Counted from the stretch's first letter, positions 1-7,237 are shown. The stretch: DNA of 27,633 bases from an uncultured Alkalilimnicola sp. (GCA_937951875.1 CALGAN010000083.1:1-27633), one strand, 5' to 3'. Numbers and translations: made by a program. Notes: generated by a model from the sequence alone, not told the origin.

Positions 1-260
1 ATGAAGATCTCGAACGGCCGGCGCTGCTCGTGCTCGGTGCCGGGGTTGAGCACGATGTCGTTGATGGTGACGTACAGTGCGTGCTCCGACAGCGGCGTCT
101 TGATCTTGTAGGTGCTGCCTTCCAGCGCTTCGGGGCGCTGGACGTTCTCGTGCATGTGCTGCACGACCGGCTGCTCCTTGGCGGGGGCGCTGGTCTCGGC
201 CGGCGGGGTGGGCTTCACCACTTCGTAGCCGACGATCTTCTTCTCGATTTTGATGGCCAT
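1..260 (-). CDS. nrdJb: NrdJb, small C-terminal component of split class II ribonucleotide reductase (partial)
   Basis: Only the first 86 codons are present; the gene runs off the left edge. It begins with ATG at 260-258 and reads MAIKIEKKIVGYEVVKP, followed by a Pro/Ala-rich stretch and a segment ending LNPGTEHEQRRPFEIF, which resembles the start of the TSCPD domain found at the C-terminus of class II reductases. In Pseudomonas aeruginosa, class II reductase is encoded as two adjacent genes, nrdJa (catalytic) and nrdJb (small), and both proteins are needed for activity. Position (81 bp after nrdJa, same strand) and sequence fit that arrangement. No good Shine-Dalgarno precedes the ATG, so translation may depend on nrdJa upstream. 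The redox-active C-terminal cysteines expected in this subunit would lie outside the window and cannot be checked. Confidence 0.8.
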   Translation of the reverse strand, partial: MAIKIEKKIVGYEVVKPTPPAETSAPAKEQPVVQHMHENVQRPEALEGSTYKIKTPLSEHALYVTINDIVLNPGTEHEQRRPFEIF

Positions 261-305
261 CGCTCGTTTGTCTCGCTTGAATAAGGTGTGTCGGCTTGGC
301 CGCCG

Positions 306-327
306 GCGGGAGGCCGCGGGCTCCCGC
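306..327 (-). repeat. Inverted repeat between nrdJa and nrdJb
   Basis: A 7-bp perfect stem (GCGGGAG / CTCCCGC) with an 8-base loop lies 15 bp after the nrdJa stop and 46 bp before the nrdJb start. There is no T-tract on the minus strand, so it is not a good intrinsic terminator. It may adjust the ratio of the two subunits by RNA folding or processing; that role is inferred only. Confidence 0.35.
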
Positions 328-341
328 TGACGTGGCTGCCG

Positions 342-2480
342 TCAGAACTTCCCGTAGTAGCCTTCCTTCAGGGCGTCGAAGAGGTTGGCGGCGGTGTGGA
401 CTTCGCCGTCGTACTCGATTTCCTCGTTGCCCTTGACCTCGATCACCGAGCCGTCCGCCAGGGTGAAGCGATAGGTGGTGTTGGCCAAATCCTTCTCCTT
501 CACCAGCACGCCCTGGAAGGCCTCGGGGTTGAAGCGGAAGGTGGTGCAGCCCTTCAAGCCCTTCTTGTAGGCGTACAGGTAGATGTCCTTGAACTTCTCG
601 TACGGATAGTCGGTCGGGACGTTCGCGGTCTTGGAGATGGAGCTGTCGATCCACTTCTGCGCCGCCGCCTGGATGTCCACGTGCTGGGTGGGCGTGATGT
701 CGTCGGCGGTGATGAAGTAGTCCGGCAGGCCCTTGGCCGGGTCGGCGTCGGGGTCGACGAAGTGCCGGTAGGCCAGCAGCTCCATGGAGTAGACGTCGAT
801 CTTCTCCTTGGTCTTCTTGCCCTCGCGGATCACGTTGCGGAAGTAGTGATGCGCGAAGCTGGGCTCGATGCCGTTGGAGGCGTTGTTGGCCAGCGACAGG
901 CTGATGGTGCCGGTTGGGGCGATGGAGCTGTGGTGGGTGAACCGGCAGCCGACCTCGGCCAGCGCCTGCACCAGCTCGGGGCGCTCCTGGGCCACGCGCT
1001 GCATGTAGCGCGAGTACTTGGCCCACAGCACCTTGCCCTTGACCTTCTTGCCCACCTTCCAGCCGTCGGCGGCCATTTCCGGGCGCTTGGCGAGCATGTC
1101 GGCGGTGACGGTGAACTCCTCCTCCATGATCGGCGCCGGGCCCTTCTCCTTGGCGAGCTCCAGGCCGACCTCCCAGCCGACCAGGGCCATTTCCTTGGCG
1201 ACCCGCTCGGTGAACTCGACCGACTTCTCGTCGCCGTAGCGCATGCGCAGCATGGTGATGGTGGAGCCGAGGCCGAGGAAGCCCATGCCGTGGCGGCGCT
1301 TGCGCATGATCTCCTCGCGCTGGCGCTCCAGCGGCAGGCCGTTGATCTCCACCACGTTGTCGAGCATGCGGGTGAAGATGGCCACGACCTTGCGGAATTC
1401 CTCCCAGTCGAAGCTGGCCTTGTCGGTGAAGGGGTCGCGCACGAACTTGGTGAGGTTCACCGAGCCGAGCAGGCAGGCGCCGTAGGGCGGCAGCGGCTGC
1501 TCGCCGCAGGGGTTGGTCGCGCGGATGTTCTCGCAGAACCAGTTGTTGTTCATCTCATTGACGCGGTCGATGAGGATGAAGCCCGGCTCCGCGTAGTCGT
1601 AGGTGGAGGACATGATCAGGTCCCACAGCCGCCGCGCCTTGATGACCTTGTACACGCGGCAGGCGACCTGGCCCTGGTCGTTGACGATGTAGTCCTCGGT
1701 CAGCGGCCATTCGCGCCAGATCACCTTGGAGGCGTCGTTCAGGTCGATACGGTCCTCCTCCACTTCCTTGCGGGTCATGGGGAAGGCCAGCGGCCAGTCG
1801 CCGTCGCGCTGCACGGCGTCCATGAACTGGTCGGTGATCAGCAGGCTCAGGTTGAACTGGCGCAACCGGCCGTCCTCGCGCTTGGCGCGGATGAAGTCGA
1901 TCACGTCGGGATGGCCGACGTCGAAGGTGGCCATCTGCGCGCCGCGCCGGCCGCCGGCGCTGGACACGGTGAAGCACATCTTGTCGTAGATGTCCATGAA
2001 CGACAGCGGGCCGGAGGTGTAGGCGCCGGCGCCGCTGACGTAGGCCCCGCGCGGACGCAGGGTGGAGAATTCATAGCCGATGCCGCAGCCGGCCTTGAGC
2101 GTCAGCCCCGCCTCGTGGACCTTGTCGAGGATGTCGTTCATCGAGTCGCCGATCGTGCCCGACACCGTGCAGTTGATGGTGCTGGTGGCGGGCTTGTGCT
2201 CCCAGGCGCCGGCGTTGGAGGTGATGCGGCCGGCCGGAATGGCGCCGCGGCGCATCGCGTAGAGGAACTTCTCCTCCCACTCGGCGCGCTTCTCGGGCGC
2301 CTCGACTTCGGCCAGGGCACGGGCAACGCGTTTGAAGGTGTCGTCAATGGTCTGGTCGACCACGCGACCATCCTTCGCCTTCAACCGATACTTCTTGTCC
2401 CAGATGTCCAGGGATGCCGGCTGCATCGGGATATCGGCAACGGCATTGGAGATCGCGCGCACCTTCGCTGCATTCGACAT
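342..2480 (-). CDS. nrdJa: NrdJa, adenosylcobalamin-dependent (class II) ribonucleoside-diphosphate reductase, catalytic subunit
   Basis: This enzyme reduces ribonucleotides to deoxyribonucleotides using a radical generated from adenosylcobalamin, so it needs no oxygen. Numbering from the ATG at 2480 (712 aa), the NPCGE active-site motif has Asn323, the thiyl-radical Cys325 and Glu327. The reducing cysteine pair is Cys104 (STINCTVSG) and Cys336 (YGACLLGS), 11 residues after the radical Cys as in Thermotoga NrdJ. APTGTISL and the C-terminal KGCTTFRFN are also typical. The chain stops at EGYYGKF without the usual TSCPD tail, which is supplied by the separate nrdJb downstream. An in-frame GTG at 2528 would add 16 poorly characteristic residues. 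I prefer the ATG because AGAGG lies 11 nt before it and nothing convincing precedes the GTG. NrdR control is predicted from the upstream region. Confidence 0.95.
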   Translation of the reverse strand: MSNAAKVRAISNAVADIPMQPASLDIWDKKYRLKAKDGRVVDQTIDDTFKRVARALAEVEAPEKRAEWEEKFLYAMRRGAIPAGRITSNAGAWEHKPATSTINCTVSGTIGDSMNDILDKVHEAGLTLKAGCGIGYEFSTLRPRGAYVSGAGAYTSGPLSFMDIYDKMCFTVSSAGGRRGAQMATFDVGHPDVIDFIRAKREDGRLRQFNLSLLITDQFMDAVQRDGDWPLAFPMTRKEVEEDRIDLNDASKVIWREWPLTEDYIVNDQGQVACRVYKVIKARRLWDLIMSSTYDYAEPGFILIDRVNEMNNNWFCENIRATNPCGEQPLPPYGACLLGSVNLTKFVRDPFTDKASFDWEEFRKVVAIFTRMLDNVVEINGLPLERQREEIMRKRRHGMGFLGLGSTITMLRMRYGDEKSVEFTERVAKEMALVGWEVGLELAKEKGPAPIMEEEFTVTADMLAKRPEMAADGWKVGKKVKGKVLWAKYSRYMQRVAQERPELVQALAEVGCRFTHHSSIAPTGTISLSLANNASNGIEPSFAHHYFRNVIREGKKTKEKIDVYSMELLAYRHFVDPDADPAKGLPDYFITADDITPTQHVDIQAAAQKWIDSSISKTANVPTDYPYEKFKDIYLYAYKKGLKGCTTFRFNPEAFQGVLVKEKDLANTTYRFTLADGSVIEVKGNEEIEYDGEVHTAANLFDALKEGYYGKF

Positions 2481-2537
2481 GTCGGCAGGAACCTCTTGTT
2501 GTTCGGTTGACTGCGGATGATCAACCACTTATTAGCG

Positions 2538-2546
2538 TTATCCACA
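2538..2546 (+). promoter_or_regulatory. Consensus DnaA box in the nrdJa leader
   Basis: TTATCCACA is an exact match to the high-affinity DnaA box. It lies between the predicted transcription start (near 2593) and the nrdJa start codon. A weaker match, ATGTTCACA at 2549-2557, follows. DnaA sites are known upstream of E. coli nrdAB, so replication-linked control is plausible, but a 9-mer can occur by chance. Confidence 0.5.
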
Positions 2547-2573
2547 AAATGTTCACAGATTTGCCCATAGCAA

Positions 2574-2589
2574 CCCCAACATCTTGTGG
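2574..2589 (-). promoter_or_regulatory. NrdR box 1 (downstream box)
   Basis: The 16-mer CCCCAACATCTTGTGG fits the NrdR consensus acaCwAtATaTwGtgt at the core positions (C4, A6, A8, T9, T11, G13). Its centre lies 31 bp from the centre of the second box, the three-helical-turn spacing typical of paired NrdR sites. It sits just downstream of the predicted transcription start, where a bound repressor would block initiation or early elongation. Confidence 0.7.
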
Positions 2590-2592
2590 TCT

Positions 2593-2627
2593 GGTGGCGA
2601 TCATAACCCATATATGGGCCGCGTCAA
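2593..2627 (-). promoter_or_regulatory. Sigma70-type promoter of nrdJa
   Basis: On the minus strand, TTGACG (2627-2622) and TATGAT (2605-2600) are separated by 16 bp, close to the sigma70 consensus. Transcription would start near 2593, giving a leader of about 110 nt to the ATG at 2480. The spacer is occupied by an NrdR-like palindrome. The promoter begins after the patatin gene has ended, so nrdJ has its own control even though the patatin gene runs in the same direction upstream. Confidence 0.65.
2605..2620 (-). promoter_or_regulatory. NrdR box 2 (in the promoter spacer)
   Basis: A 12-bp perfect palindrome, CCCATATATGGG, forms the core of a 16-bp NrdR-type site and overlaps the spacer between the -35 and -10 elements. 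Paired with box 1 at 31-bp spacing, it matches the known layout of NrdR-repressed promoters, in which the repressor senses ATP/dATP and covers RNA polymerase's binding site. Confidence 0.7.
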
Positions 2628-2649
2628 AGCCATCAAGCAGCCGTGGCGC

Positions 2650-3834
2650 TCAGACCAGCGCCGCGGCGGTATCCGCCGGCTGCGGCTCGCCGACCGGCAG
2701 ACCTAGGAAGTGCAGCAGCCGCGCGCGCTGCGCCATGGCGTCGCGGTAGCCCAGCTCGATCAGGGCGCGGGTGTAGCCTGGCTCGAACAGCAGGTAGCTC
2801 AGCAGGGTCGCGCCGGCGCCGCCGGTGGCGCCGCTGCCGCGCAGGAAGAAGCGCATGCTGCGCGGCAGCTCGTGGGCGTGCGCCTCGGCGATCCGATCCA
2901 GGCGCTGGCTGGGGGTGATGGTCAGCACGTCCACCGTGCGGAACGGCAGGCCGGCGTCCCGCAGCGCCGCTTCGTCGGCGAACGCCATGGCGCGGTTGAT
3001 GCGTTCCAGGCGCTCTACGTCCATGGCCAGCGCGTCGACGAACGCCGACTCGAGCACGTGCCCGACCACCTGCGCCACGGTCGGGTACTCCGGCACCGCC
3101 AGTGGCGTCGGCTGCACCTGGCTGCCGACGCCGACCACCAGCACTCGCCTCGCGCCCAGATGCAGGGCCGAGCTGACCGGTGCCAGCTGCCGCAGCGAGC
3201 CGTCGCCGTAGTACTGGCTGCCGAGGCGCACCGCCGGGAACACCACCGGAATCGCCGCCGACGCCAGCAGATGCTTCAGCCCGAGCCGGGTGCGCAAGCC
3301 CAGCCGCTGCTCGCGCCGCCAGTTGGGGATGCCGCGCACCGCCTCGAAGAAGCTCACCGACTGGCCGCTGCCGTAGCTGGAGCAGGTCACGCTCACCGCG
3401 TGCAGGTCGCCCTCCTCGATGGCGTGGGCGATGCGCTCGAAGCGCAACAGCCGCTGCAGCAGCTCGGCGAGCGGCGCGTTATCGAGCAGCGACACCGGAC
3501 GGTGCGCCCCCAGGCCGCTCAGGAACAGCGCCGACAGCCACTGCCAGCCGCGCGCCACTAGCCCCAGGAACTCGGTGCGGTAGACCCGGTGGGCGCGCAA
3601 CTCCTCCCACACCGCCTCCAGCCCCCAGACGCCGACCCGGAAGCGGCTGGCATGGGTGGCGAGGGCGATGGCGTTGATGGCGCCGGCGGAGGTGCCGCAG
3701 ATGATGGGGAAGGGATTGCCGGCGCCCTTCGGCAAGAGCTCGGCGACAGCCTTGAGCACGCCCACCTGATACGCGGCCCGGGCGCCGCCCCCGGACAGTA
3801 TCAAGGCCGTATCGTTGTTGCCGGCGTTCGGCAT
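2650..3834 (-). CDS. Patatin-like phospholipase family protein
   Basis: A predicted serine acyl hydrolase of 394 aa with a patatin domain. The oxyanion-hole motif GGGARAAYQ is at residues 15-23, the nucleophile elbow GTSAG puts Ser49 in the active site, and the second half of the Ser-Asp dyad is Asp211 in YYGDGSLRQ. These are the family hallmarks, so the protein should be catalytically competent on lipid esters. No clear signal peptide is visible, so it is probably cytoplasmic or peripheral at the inner membrane rather than a secreted ExoU-like toxin. The C-terminal region (about 260-394) is helical in character and also found in bacterial patatin-domain proteins. It lies alone between the acyl-CoA ligase gene and nrdJa; the true substrate cannot be read from sequence. 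Confidence 0.85.
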   Translation of the reverse strand: MPNAGNNDTALILSGGGARAAYQVGVLKAVAELLPKGAGNPFPIICGTSAGAINAIALATHASRFRVGVWGLEAVWEELRAHRVYRTEFLGLVARGWQWLSALFLSGLGAHRPVSLLDNAPLAELLQRLLRFERIAHAIEEGDLHAVSVTCSSYGSGQSVSFFEAVRGIPNWRREQRLGLRTRLGLKHLLASAAIPVVFPAVRLGSQYYGDGSLRQLAPVSSALHLGARRVLVVGVGSQVQPTPLAVPEYPTVAQVVGHVLESAFVDALAMDVERLERINRAMAFADEAALRDAGLPFRTVDVLTITPSQRLDRIAEAHAHELPRSMRFFLRGSGATGGAGATLLSYLLFEPGYTRALIELGYRDAMAQRARLLHFLGLPVGEPQPADTAAALV

Positions 3835-3865
3835 GCCCCCAGCGCCCCTCGCCCCCCGATCCTGT

Positions 3866-3886
3866 ACCCTGGTTTTACTCCAGGGT
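3866..3886 (-). promoter_or_regulatory. Perfect dyad upstream of the patatin gene (possible operator)
   Basis: ACCCTGG and CCAGGGT form a perfect 7-bp inverted repeat around a 7-base centre, 32 bp before the patatin ATG. Read on the minus strand (ACCCTGG-AGTAAAA-CCAGGGT) it resembles operators of MerR-family regulators such as ZntR, which have CTGGAG and CCAG arms. However, no good -35 element overlaps the left arm and no MerR-type gene is in the window. It could equally be an unrelated operator or a hairpin. Confidence 0.35.
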
Positions 3887-3966
3887 GCGCACGGGAGGAA
3901 AGGCGCTGGCGAGCTACACCCGCGGCCAGGGCGGAAAGAGCCGTACCAGGCCGCGGCGTGGGCACG

Positions 3967-3993
3967 CGCCGGCCGCCTGCGGCGCGGCCGGCG
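3967..3993 (-). terminator. GC-rich hairpin after the acyl-CoA ligase gene
   Basis: A perfect 10-bp stem (CGCCGGCCGC / GCGGCCGGCG) with a 7-base loop lies 22 bp past the ligase stop codon. The lack of a T-tract makes it a poor classical terminator, although it could pause polymerase or protect the 3' end of the message. Confidence 0.35.
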
Positions 3994-4015
3994 TCCGTTC
4001 CGCCTGCGGGCGCGC

Positions 4016-5539
4016 TCAGCTCGCCAGCCGTTCCCGCACAGCCTTGCGGTTGAGCTTGCCGACGGCGGTCTTGGGGATGGCGTCGACGAAGACCACCCGC
4101 TGCGGCTTCTTGTAGGACGCGATCCGCTCCGCGGCGAAGGCGATCAGCTCCTGCTCGGTGACGGTCTTGCCGGGCTTGAGCGCCACCACGGCGGTCACCG
4201 CCTCTACCCACTTCGGATCCTTGACGCCGACCACGGCGCACTCCGCCACCGCCGGATGCATCATCAGCACATCCTCCACCTCGCGCGGATAGACGTTGTA
4301 GCCGCCGGTGATGATCATGTCGGAGGTGCGGTCCTTGAGGTGCAGGAAGCCGCGCTCGTCGAAGACGCCGACGTCGCGGGTGCGCAGCCAGCCGTCCGCC
4401 ATGAACATCTCGCGGTTGAGCTCGGGCGCGTTGAAGTAGCCGGCCATCATGGACGGCCCGCGCACCGCGATCTCGCCCGGCTCGCCGTACGGCACGTCGT
4501 TGCCCTCCTCGTCCACCAGGCGGATCTCGACGTCCACCGACGGCTTGCCGCAGGCGCCGAGCAGCTCGTCCTCGTGATCCTCCGGCCGCAGCACGGCGAT
4601 GGTGAGCGGGCATTCGGTCTGGCCGTAGTACTGCCAGAACCGCTCCCGGCCCCACAGGGCCATGGCCTGCTCGATCACCGGCCGCGGCATCGGCGAGGCC
4701 CCGTAGATCACCTGCCGCAGCGAGGAGACGTCGGTGCGCTCGATGTCCGGCTGGGCGAGCAGCATCTGCAGCATGGTGGGCACCAGGTTGATGGCGGTGA
4801 TGCGCTCGCGCTCGATCAGCCGCAGGTACGCGCTGGGATCGAAGCCCGGCATGATCACGGTGCGGGCGCCGCGCAGCCAGAACGGCAGCACGAACACGCC
4901 GCTCGCGTGGATCAGCGAGGCCGCGTGCAGCATGGCGTCGTCGTGCCTGACGTCCATGAGGTTCATCAGCACGTTCCTGCAGACGGCGGCGTAGGAGGCC
5001 TGGGTGTGCTGCGCCGCCTTGAGCGTGCCCGTGGTGCCGGAGGTGAACAGCGTGAGGATCACGTCGTCGGGAGACACCCGGATGCGCGGCGCGGTCGCGC
5101 TGTGTCCGGCCGCCTCGGCGATCAGGTCCCAGCCGCCGTCGATGCGCGCGTCCAGACCGTGGCACACCAGCCCCGGGAGCTCCTCGCGCAGCGCCTCGGC
5201 CCGTTCCTTGAGGTCGGCGCCGAAGACGAGCATCTCGCACCCGGTCTCCCGCAGCATGCGGGCATGCTCGGCCACCGACAGGCGGGCGTTGAGCGGCACG
5301 CGGTTGATGCCAGCCTTCACACAGGCGAAGTCCATCGGCACGCTATAGAGGCTGTTGTTGATGAGCAGCCCCACCCGCGTGCCGTGGCCGGCGCCGAGCG
5401 CGTGCAGGGCATTGGCAAGCCGGCTGCTGAGGGCGTCGACCTCGGCGAAGGTCATCTTGCGGTCGCCGAAGACGATCGCGGTGCGGTGCGGATAGTGGCG
5501 GGCACCGCGGTTGATCAGCTCAAGATAGGTCGTGGTCAT
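4016..5539 (-). CDS. Acyl-CoA synthetase / AMP-dependent ligase
   Basis: A 507-aa member of the ANL superfamily that activates a carboxylic acid to its acyl-CoA through an acyl-adenylate. The ATP-binding loop TSGTTGTLK is at residues 166-174 (Leu and Ala replace the common Pro and Gly around the Lys), followed by YGQTECPL, GEIAVRGPSMMAGYFN and the hinge region ending in TGGYNVYPREVE. The A10 motif PKTAVGKLNRK gives the catalytic Lys495. It starts at the ATG at 5539, preceded by GGAGGAG and AAGGGG. The crotonase gene ends 33 bp upstream on the same strand, so the two form an operon in which an acid is activated and its CoA ester processed. The substrate, whether aliphatic or aromatic, cannot be decided. 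The PaaX-type regulator next door makes an aromatic or related acid plausible. Confidence 0.9.
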   Translation of the reverse strand: MTTTYLELINRGARHYPHRTAIVFGDRKMTFAEVDALSSRLANALHALGAGHGTRVGLLINNSLYSVPMDFACVKAGINRVPLNARLSVAEHARMLRETGCEMLVFGADLKERAEALREELPGLVCHGLDARIDGGWDLIAEAAGHSATAPRIRVSPDDVILTLFTSGTTGTLKAAQHTQASYAAVCRNVLMNLMDVRHDDAMLHAASLIHASGVFVLPFWLRGARTVIMPGFDPSAYLRLIERERITAINLVPTMLQMLLAQPDIERTDVSSLRQVIYGASPMPRPVIEQAMALWGRERFWQYYGQTECPLTIAVLRPEDHEDELLGACGKPSVDVEIRLVDEEGNDVPYGEPGEIAVRGPSMMAGYFNAPELNREMFMADGWLRTRDVGVFDERGFLHLKDRTSDMIITGGYNVYPREVEDVLMMHPAVAECAVVGVKDPKWVEAVTAVVALKPGKTVTEQELIAFAAERIASYKKPQRVVFVDAIPKTAVGKLNRKAVRERLAS

Positions 5540-5572
5540 CCCCTTCTCTCCTCCGTCCCCGAAAAACGCGTT

Positions 5573-6352
5573 TCAATCGAAGCTGCCGTGGCGGCCGGCG
5601 CCCTTGACGAAGCGATCGGCGCCGGTGATCGCCTCCTCGAACACCACCGGGTAGCCGCCGGCCCCCTCTTCCCGCAGGGCGTCCTCCAGCGGGAGATCCC
5701 ATTGCCGGTACGCCGAGCGGCGGTCGGCGAGCATGCAGCGCTGCGGGAAACGCGCGATTTCCTCCGCCAGCGCTTCCGCCGCCTGTCGCGACTCGCCGTC
5801 GGGCACCACCCGGTTCGCCAGCCCCATCTGCAGTGCCTCGTCGGCCTTGACCGGGCGGCCGGTGAGGATCATGTCGAGCGCCCTGCCCTGGCCGACGATG
5901 CGCGGCAGCCGCACCGTGCCGCCGTCGATCAGCGGCACACCCCAGCGCCGGCAGAACACCCCGAACACCGCCGATTCCTCGGCGATGCGCAGATCGCACA
6001 GCAGCGCAAGCTCCAGCCCGCCGGCCACGGCGTAGCCCGCCACCGCGGCGATGACCGGCTTGGACAGCAGCATCCGCGTCGGGCCCATAGGCCCCGGCCC
6101 CCGCCCCTCGGGATCGATCTCGTGGCGGCGGGCCGGGTCGCCGACCGCGGTGAGATCGGCGCCGGCGCAAAAGGTGCCGCCCGCGCCCCAGAGCACCGCG
6201 ACCCGCAGCGCGTCGTCGCTCTCGAAGGCCTCGAACGCCTCCCGCAGCGCGGTGGCCATCGCCCGGTCGACCGCGTTGCGCTTCTCCGGACGGTTCAGGA
6301 TGATCGTGCAGACCGCACCCCGGGTTTCGACGAGAACCGGCTTCTGGGACAA
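5573..6352 (-). CDS. Crotonase / enoyl-CoA hydratase family protein
   Basis: A 259-aa crotonase-fold protein acting on acyl-CoA thioesters. The CoA-enolate oxyanion hole is formed by the GTFCAGADL segment (residues 59-67) and GYAVAGGLELA (106-116). The first catalytic Glu of rat hydratase (Glu144) corresponds to Glu114 here, but the second (Glu164) is replaced by Cys134 in FGVFCRRWGVP. Asp143 follows in PLIDGGTVRLPR. This FCRRWG signature marks a common crotonase subgroup often labelled enoyl-CoA hydratase by default, and the missing Glu makes plain hydration uncertain. It is the first gene of the operon with the ligase and is divergent from the PaaX-type regulator, with 66 bp between the two starts. 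Confidence 0.9.
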   Translation of the reverse strand: MSQKPVLVETRGAVCTIILNRPEKRNAVDRAMATALREAFEAFESDDALRVAVLWGAGGTFCAGADLTAVGDPARRHEIDPEGRGPGPMGPTRMLLSKPVIAAVAGYAVAGGLELALLCDLRIAEESAVFGVFCRRWGVPLIDGGTVRLPRIVGQGRALDMILTGRPVKADEALQMGLANRVVPDGESRQAAEALAEEIARFPQRCMLADRRSAYRQWDLPLEDALREEGAGGYPVVFEEAITGADRFVKGAGRHGSFD

Positions 6353-6382
6353 GGGCGCCTCCTTACGGATCGTTACAGATTT

Positions 6383-6409
6383 TGAAACAAATAGACTTTC
6401 GATGAAACA
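6383..6409. promoter_or_regulatory. Divergent control region with a 20-bp-spaced direct repeat
   Basis: The 66-bp gap between the crotonase and PaaX-family starts is strikingly AT-rich for this window. TGAAACA occurs at 6383-6389 and again at 6403-6409, exactly two helical turns apart. The region must hold both promoters, and the repeats are the best candidates for the binding sites of the divergently encoded regulator. For the plus strand, TTGAAA (6382-6387) could be a -35 element, but no convincing -10 follows. Confidence 0.4.
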
Positions 6410-6418
6410 TTACAATCA

Positions 6419-7237
6419 ATGACACTCTCCATCAACACCTGTAACAACGCGGCGTCGGGCATCACCGCCAACGAATTGATTCTCGACCTGCTGGCGACCC
6501 ACGAGGCCCATACGCTGCCGGTCGCCGTGCTGTGCCGGGCGGCCGCGGTGTTCGGCATGACCGAGCAGAACGTGCGCGTCGCGCTGACCCGCCTCGTCCA
6601 GCAGGGCAAGATCGCCAACAAGGCGCGCGGCGTTTACACATGGAATCCTGCAGGCAGCAGCCTGTTCCGGGACGTGGAGAACTGGCTGCACAAGGACCGG
6701 CGGGTCGTGCCGTGGGACGGCCGCTGGGTCGGCGTGGTCGACGTCGGCGTTCCCCGCCGGAACCGCACCGTCTGGCGGTGGCACGAGCGGGCGCTGGCGC
6801 TGCGCGGCTTTCAGCCCCTGTATGACACCCTCCACCTGCGGCCGGATAACCTCGGCGGCGGTATCGAGCTGCTGCGCCAGGAACTGGCGGAACTGGGGCT
6901 GGCACCGGAAGCGGTGGTGCTCGGGGTCCATGGCCTGTCCGCCGGCGACGAGCAGCGGGCGCGCCGCCTGTGGGACGCAGCGGCGCTGCAGGAAGGCTAC
7001 CGCGCCATGCTGGAGCAGCTGCAGCGCAGCGAGGCGAAGCTCGACCGGATGCCGCTGCAGGAGGCGGCGGCGGAGACGCTGCTGCTCGGCCGCTCGGTGA
7101 TACGCCGCATCATCCGCGACCCGCTGCTGCCCGAGGAGCTGGTGCCCAGCGCCGAGCGCCGCACCCTGATCGAGCGCATGCGCGGCTACCAGGAGCGGGC
7201 CAGGGGCATCTGGATGCGGATCCTCGAGGGCGCCTGA
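6419..7237 (+). CDS. PaaX-family transcriptional regulator
   Basis: A 272-aa relative of PaaX, the GntR-type repressor that controls phenylacetate degradation in E. coli and is released by phenylacetyl-CoA. The winged-helix region spans roughly residues 15-80 (ITANELILDLL through VRVALTRLVQQGKIANKARGVYTW). The C-terminal PaaX signature RDPLLPEELVP is near residues 233-243. The ATG at 6419 has no Shine-Dalgarno, but homologous sequence begins only about 14 residues in and no better start exists downstream, so translation may be weak or leaderless. It is divergent from the crotonase-ligase operon, the usual arrangement for a repressor and its target. The likely inducer is the acyl-CoA made by that ligase. 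No paa ring-cleavage genes are present in the window. Confidence 0.88.
   Translation: MTLSINTCNNAASGITANELILDLLATHEAHTLPVAVLCRAAAVFGMTEQNVRVALTRLVQQGKIANKARGVYTWNPAGSSLFRDVENWLHKDRRVVPWDGRWVGVVDVGVPRRNRTVWRWHERALALRGFQPLYDTLHLRPDNLGGGIELLRQELAELGLAPEAVVLGVHGLSAGDEQRARRLWDAAALQEGYRAMLEQLQRSEAKLDRMPLQEAAAETLLLGRSVIRRIIRDPLLPEELVPSAERRTLIERMRGYQERARGIWMRILEGA

Noticed and set aside
288..2510. A 740-aa open frame on the plus strand
   Set aside because: It is antisense to nrdJa over its full length; long reverse frames are common in GC-rich DNA, and the product is a low-complexity Val/Leu/Gly/His-rich string.
3815..6385. An 856-aa open frame on the plus strand
   Set aside because: It is antisense to the acyl-CoA ligase and crotonase genes, which have complete catalytic motifs; no domain is visible in the reverse frame.
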